DNA from: Altererythrobacter sp. ZODW24
Lineage (GTDB): Bacteria; Pseudomonadota; Alphaproteobacteria; Sphingomonadales; Sphingomonadaceae
DNA length: 64,000 nucleotides
Assembly (NCBI RefSeq): GCF_003344885.1
Contig: NZ_CP031155.1
Span: 62,001-126,000 of the forward strand
Direction of reading: 5' to 3'
In this document: positions 59,717 through 64,000 of the stretch, in pieces
Layout of the letters: every line of letters starts with the position of its first letter
How positions within the stretch are numbered: position 1 is the first letter of the stretch
Notes under the pieces: generated by a model
Database searches by the model: none
What the model was told of the DNA's origin: nothing
What the model saw: the letters and a program-made list of their open reading frames with translations, nothing else
Program-made: the position numbers and the translations under genes

Positions 59717-62074
59717 ATGAACGCCATGCATCGAAAACAAACTTACAAAGGCTTGCCATCGCGCGAGCAAATACTCGAATTCATCCGTAACTCAGCCACA
59801 CCGGCGGGCAAGCGCGAAATCGCTAAGGCGTTTGGCGTGAAGGGGCAGGAGAAAATCAAGCTCAAGAGCCTGCTCAAAGACATGGCCGAAGAGGGTCTAA
59901 TTGACGGTAAACGGAGCGCCTATCACCGGATGGGCGGTATCCCCAAGGTTACCGTACTGAAGGTCGTCGAGATCGAAGATGGCGAGGCCTACGCCATTCC
60001 GGAAGCATGGCAACCGGATGATGGAACTTTGCCGCCGCGCATTCTGATCGTTGAAAAAAAGAAAGGTCATACGGTTCGCAAGGGCGACCGGTTGCTGGCT
60101 CGCACCGAGGAGGCCGGAAACGGCTACCGCGCATTTCCAATGAAGAAATTGCCTCCAATTGGCGAAGGCATGATGGGCGTGGTTGCACTGGACGGGGCGG
60201 GCAAGCTGTGGCTCGCGCCGGTCGATAAGCGTGTCCGCCAATCCTCACCAATCAGTGATTTGGGCGGCGCTGCGGAAGGCCAGCTGGTTCAGGCTGAACC
60301 TGCTGGTAAGTCGCCGCGCGCCGGCGTGAAAGTCATCGAGATTTACGGCGATCCGCTGGCTCCCAAGAGCTTCAGCCTGATAGCCATTTCCAAACATGGC
60401 ATCCCCAATGTCTTCCCGCAGGAGACATTGGACGAAGCACAAGTTGCTGCGAAGCTTCCGCTAAGCGCCGAGCACCGCGAAGACCTCCGTCATTTGCCTA
60501 TCGTTGCAATCGACCCTGCCGATGCGCGCGATCATGATGATGCAATCTATGCCAAGCCGGACGGCAATGGCGGCTTTGACGCTGTCGTCGCGATTGCCGA
60601 TGTTAGCTATTACGTGCGCCCAGGCGGCGATCTCGACCGTGAAGCCCGCAAGCGCGGCAACTCCGTCTATTTCCCGGACCGAGTTGTGCCGATGCTGCCC
60701 GAAATCCTCAGCGCTGACGTTTGCTCGTTGGGCGAGGGTGATGATCGCGCCGCAATGGTTTGCCATTTGAAAGTATCTCCCGGCGGCAAGATCAGCGACT
60801 TTCGCTTCACGCGCGCCATCGTAAAGATTGCCGAAGTGATGGCCTATGAGGATGCGCAGGAGCGTATCGACAGCGGCAAGGCTGGTGACGAGTTAAAGAA
60901 CCTATGGGCTTGCTGGAAGGCGCTCGCTTCAGCGCGTGCCGACCGCGATCCGCTCGAACTGGATTTGCCAGAACGCCGGGTTGTGCTCGATGAGCAAGGT
61001 AAGATTGCCGAAATTGCTGTGCGCGAACGGCTCGATGCACACCGCGTTGTAGAAGACTTCATGATCTCCGCCAATGTCGCGGCGGCCAAGGCGCTTGAGA
61101 GCAAGAAGGCGCCTGTTGTTTACCGTGTGCATGAGACGCCTAGCCGCGAGAAGCTCATCGCGCTCAAGGAGTTCCTCGCCACCTCGGGCAAGAGCTTAGC
61201 GCTGGGCCAAGTCGTCACGCCGAGTCTGTTCAACCGGATGCTGAAAGACGTCACTGACGAGACCGAAAAGGCGCTCGTTATGGAAGCGGTATTGCGTACT
61301 CAGACGCAGGCATATTACGGCCCGGCCAACGCCGGTCACTTCGGCCTCGCGCTGGGCAGTTACGCGCACTTCACCTCGCCGATCCGCCGTTACGCCGATT
61401 TGCTGGTGCACCGGGCGTTGGTCGATTCCTTCGGCTTGGAGCAGCCCAAGCCCAAAACGAAGCTGCCGACATTGTCGGGCCTGTCAGACCGAGATCGCGA
61501 CGATCTTGGCACAATCAGCGAGGCGATCAGCAAGACCGAACGCCGCGCAATGGAGGCAGAGCGCGACACAATCGACCGCTATGTTGCCGCATGGCTATCC
61601 GGCCGTGTGGGCGAGGATTTTGCCACCCGCATCACCGGGGTGCAGAGCTTCGGCTTCTTTGCCACGATCATCGGCCTTGGCGGTGATGGCTTAGTGCCTG
61701 TCTCGACATTGGGCAGCGATTACTTCCGCTACGAAGAAACTGCACAATCGCTTGTCGGTGAGCGCAGCGGCGAAACCTATAAGGCGGGTGACCGGGTCAA
61801 GCTGCGCCTCGCTGAAGCCAATCCGCTGACCGGCGCGCTCAAGTTTGCGATCCTTGATTCTGATGGTGAGCCGGTTGAGAGCCGGGGCGGAAGACCGGCA
61901 GAACGCCGAGGTCCCTATAAGGGGGGCAGCAAAGGCCCGAGCAAAGGTAAGGGCGGCAAACATGCCCGTTCCAAACAACGCCATGCAACTGGACCGCGTG
62001 GCCGCCCCGGTAACATCCGTCATCAAGGACGCGGTAAAGGTGGTCCGAAAAAGGGCGGCGGTAAGAAGAAGTAG
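59717..62074 (+). CDS. rnr: Ribonuclease R
   Basis: A 785-residue RNase II-family 3'-5' exonuclease degrading structured RNA. An N-terminal winged-helix (IRNSATPAGKREIAKAFGVK) is followed by cold-shock domains. The RNB core contains IVAIDPADARDHDDAIYAKP, with catalytic Asp residues, and YAHFTSPIRRYADLLVHRAL. The S1 domain precedes a Lys/Gly/Arg-rich tail of about 60 residues. A second ATG at 59726 is possible. Confidence 0.97.
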   Translation: MNAMHRKQTYKGLPSREQILEFIRNSATPAGKREIAKAFGVKGQEKIKLKSLLKDMAEEGLIDGKRSAYHRMGGIPKVTVLKVVEIEDGEAYAIPEAWQPDDGTLPPRILIVEKKKGHTVRKGDRLLARTEEAGNGYRAFPMKKLPPIGEGMMGVVALDGAGKLWLAPVDKRVRQSSPISDLGGAAEGQLVQAEPAGKSPRAGVKVIEIYGDPLAPKSFSLIAISKHGIPNVFPQETLDEAQVAAKLPLSAEHREDLRHLPIVAIDPADARDHDDAIYAKPDGNGGFDAVVAIADVSYYVRPGGDLDREARKRGNSVYFPDRVVPMLPEILSADVCSLGEGDDRAAMVCHLKVSPGGKISDFRFTRAIVKIAEVMAYEDAQERIDSGKAGDELKNLWACWKALASARADRDPLELDLPERRVVLDEQGKIAEIAVRERLDAHRVVEDFMISANVAAAKALESKKAPVVYRVHETPSREKLIALKEFLATSGKSLALGQVVTPSLFNRMLKDVTDETEKALVMEAVLRTQTQAYYGPANAGHFGLALGSYAHFTSPIRRYADLLVHRALVDSFGLEQPKPKTKLPTLSGLSDRDRDDLGTISEAISKTERRAMEAERDTIDRYVAAWLSGRVGEDFATRITGVQSFGFFATIIGLGGDGLVPVSTLGSDYFRYEETAQSLVGERSGETYKAGDRVKLRLAEANPLTGALKFAILDSDGEPVESRGGRPAERRGPYKGGSKGPSKGKGGKHARSKQRHATGPRGRPGNIRHQGRGKGGPKKGGGKKK

Positions 62075-62076
62075 GT

Positions 62077-62544
62077 TTATTCGTTATCAGGCACTGAAAG
62101 CCGGTCCACTTCCTCTTCGCTAAGCGCGCCCGGTACGATGAATAACGGGCATTGCAGGCGGCCTGATACGCCTGAAAAGTGGCTGACCAGCGGTCCAGGG
62201 TTTGAATCGTCAGCAGCCCCTAGTACCAATGCCGCAACTTCCGGGTGCTCTTCGAGATATTCGCGGATCACCGCTTGTCCGGTGCCTTCGCGCACCGCGA
62301 TTGTTGGCATCTTGCCGCTTTCATCGAACAGATTGCCTGCCGCACTCATCGCCAGAACTTCCGCCCGGTCGCGCGCTTCCTGTTCGATGGTCGCTTGTAC
62401 GCCGCCGAATGCATTGAAATTCTGCGGTGTGACAAGAGCGAGAATATGAACCGTTCCGCTCGCAGCAAATGCTCGGCGCGAGGCGAAGCGCAACGCTTTG
62501 CCCGCTTCTTCGGTTTCGTCCATGATAACCAGATAAACGCGCAT
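62077..62544 (-). CDS. Universal stress protein (UspA family)
   Basis: A 155-residue UspA-family protein. It begins [20 protein letters not shown] and has the nucleotide-site glycine motif near [16 protein letters not shown] followed by [12 protein letters not shown], in place of the strict G2xG9GS pattern. It is convergent with rnr, with a 2-bp gap. Role in stress survival is inferred from the family. Confidence 0.9.
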   Translation of the reverse strand: MRVYLVIMDETEEAGKALRFASRRAFAASGTVHILALVTPQNFNAFGGVQATIEQEARDRAEVLAMSAAGNLFDESGKMPTIAVREGTGQAVIREYLEEHPEVAALVLGAADDSNPGPLVSHFSGVSGRLQCPLFIVPGALSEEEVDRLSVPDNE

Positions 62545-62671
62545 GCAGAAATTCTCCCCTAGCGATCAATATCTGTTGAAAACGTATTCAGTGCAAGAAC
62601 CTTGCCCTAGCGGCGCAAATTGGCCAACAGGTCATAACCATATTCGACGTTACGGAAAGCCAGCCCGATAC

Positions 62672-63955
62672 ATGCCGATTTCAATTCAAATGCCCGCCCT
62701 TTCACCCACGATGGAGGAGGGGACATTGGCCAAATGGCTGGTTAAGGAAGGCGATACTGTTTCCGCTGGCGATATTATGGCCGAAATCGAAACCGATAAG
62801 GCGACGATGGAATTCGAAGCCGTAGACGAAGGCGTGATTGCCAAGATTTCGATTGCTGAAGGCACAGAGGGTGTTGCGGTCGGGACCGTGATCGCGACCC
62901 TCGCTGAAGAAGGTGAAGACGTGTCAGCGGCTGCCACTTCGTCGGGAGCCGCTGCTCCAGACCCAGCTCCGTCTGCCAAGGCAGAAGTTCCGGTTGAGCA
63001 AGCGGCTCCAGCCTCTGCGCCAAGCCCTGTGGCACCGGCACCGTCAAAGGCGGCCCCAACGGGAGACCGGATCGTTGCGTCACCGCTCGCTAAGCGCATT
63101 GCCGAAGATCGCGGCATTGATCTTGGAACAATTACTGGCAGTGGACCCAATGGCCGAATTGTGAAAGCCGACCTCGAAGGTTCAAAGCCCGCTGCAGCGG
63201 CGCCGTCTGCTCCATCAGCAGCTCCTGCAGCACCAGCGACCGCGGCGGACACACCTGATTTCGGTATTCCTTACGAAGCAGAGAAGCTCAACAATATCCG
63301 CAAGGTTATCGCTCGCCGCCTGACGGAAGCGAAGCAAACGATCCCGCATATATATCTCACCGTGGATGTGCAGCTCGACAAATTGCTCAAACTCCGCAGT
63401 GAACTCAACGCCGCGCTGGAACCACAAGAAATCAAGTTGTCGGTAAACGATCTTCTGATCAAGGCGCTTGCGAAGGCGCTGTTGCAAGTGCCCAAATGCA
63501 ACGTCAGTTTTGCGGGCGACGAACTGCGCAAATACAACCGCGCCGATATTTCGGTAGCGGTCGCCGCGCCTTCGGGCCTGATCACGCCGATCATCGTGGA
63601 TGCGGGCAGCAAGTCGATGTCCGCAATCTCGACCGAGATGAAGGAACTCGCCGGCAAGGCCCGCGACGGCAAACTGCAGCCGCATGAATATCAGGGCGGC
63701 ACTGCCAGCCTGTCGAATCTCGGCATGTTCGGGATCAAACAATTCGACGCCGTGATCAATCCGCCGCAAGCGATGATCCTGGCCGTCGGCGCAGGCGAGA
63801 AACGCCCGCATGTTGTGGACGGCGCGCTGGATGTCGCCACGGTAATGAGCGCCACCGGCAGCTTCGACCACCGCGCTATCGATGGCGCAGACGGCGCGGA
63901 ACTGATGAAGGTGTTCAAGGAGTTGGTGGAGGCACCGCTGGGGCTGGTGGCTTGA
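62672..63955 (+). CDS. pdhC: Pyruvate dehydrogenase E2, dihydrolipoyl acetyltransferase
   Basis: A 427-residue E2 subunit. The lipoyl domain opens [20 protein letters not shown] and the lipoyl Lys is in [17 protein letters not shown] near residue 43. An Ala/Pro linker leads to the E1/E3-binding domain ([20 protein letters not shown]). The catalytic domain ends with [15 protein letters not shown] containing the active His. The ATG at 62672 was chosen because the frame upstream to 62543 is not family-like. E1 genes are not in the window. Confidence 0.97.
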   Translation: MPISIQMPALSPTMEEGTLAKWLVKEGDTVSAGDIMAEIETDKATMEFEAVDEGVIAKISIAEGTEGVAVGTVIATLAEEGEDVSAAATSSGAAAPDPAPSAKAEVPVEQAAPASAPSPVAPAPSKAAPTGDRIVASPLAKRIAEDRGIDLGTITGSGPNGRIVKADLEGSKPAAAAPSAPSAAPAAPATAADTPDFGIPYEAEKLNNIRKVIARRLTEAKQTIPHIYLTVDVQLDKLLKLRSELNAALEPQEIKLSVNDLLIKALAKALLQVPKCNVSFAGDELRKYNRADISVAVAAPSGLITPIIVDAGSKSMSAISTEMKELAGKARDGKLQPHEYQGGTASLSNLGMFGIKQFDAVINPPQAMILAVGAGEKRPHVVDGALDVATVMSATGSFDHRAIDGADGAELMKVFKELVEAPLGLVA

Positions 63956-64000
63956 ACAAAGAACACCAAGTTTTCACGTTTTTTGGGGTTGCCTTGCTAA

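Overview
The window is a chromosomal segment of an alphaproteobacterium. Its proteins and gene order most resemble Sphingomonadales, probably an Erythrobacteraceae member: rplY-pth with a nearby ychF, glyQ-glyS-ppdK, a DOMON-like gene beside DUF1343, the rph-rdgB-hemW-xerC order, radA-cvpA, and a large patatin-like protein. This placement is inferred from protein character and synteny, without a database search. About 60 protein genes are supported. I see no rRNA, tRNA, insertion sequence, prophage or CRISPR array.

Layout. 0-6.6 kb, mostly minus strand: ychF, a Tat-type exported dehydrogenase, pth, rplY, two tandem TraB/GumN genes, and a small regulatory module (40-residue membrane peptide, Cro/XRE regulator, four-helix membrane protein) behind four phased operators. 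6.6-17 kb, mostly plus: glyQ, glyS, ppdK, a BioC-like methyltransferase, comF, a structured 400-bp intergenic region, hisI, a MerR regulator and an acyl-CoA dehydrogenase. 17-24 kb: cysK with an MFS exporter, PilZ, tyrS, a DOMON-like/NamZ-type pair and DUF817, whose N-terminus is built on a fossil of a VWA gene. 24-29.5 kb: an OmpA-like gene, then a VWA gene and its usual MoxR partner separated by an ABC exporter/DUF2975/HTH cassette with twin palindromic operators. 29.5-37 kb: serine hydrolase, parE, an LpoA-like lipoprotein divergent from rsmI-yraN-gshB, and DedA. 37-48.3 kb: xerC, hemW, a CAP protein, rdgB, rph, the heat-shock genes hrcA-grpE and dnaK-dnaJ, an indoleamine 2,3-dioxygenase-type enzyme and a PCu(A)C copper chaperone. 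48.3-64 kb: patatin-like lipase, DUF1287, radA, cvpA, a NifU/IscU-like protein, an MHS-type transporter, alr, phaR, proS, an ATP-grasp protein, rnr, a universal stress protein and pdhC.

Most of the content is housekeeping: aminoacyl-tRNA synthetases, translation quality control, chaperones, redox and cofactor metabolism, and cell-wall functions. Short 4-bp stop/start overlaps indicate coupled operons (glyQ-glyS, MFS-cysK, rsmI-yraN, rph-rdgB, hemW-xerC, cvpA-NifU-like, DOMON-DUF1343). The regions most likely to hold something undescribed are the two membrane-protein/small-HTH modules with palindromic operators (5.7-6.5 kb and 26.3-28.6 kb), the decayed VWA copy at 23.6-23.8 kb, and the candidate minus-strand small RNA at 13.9-14.1 kb.
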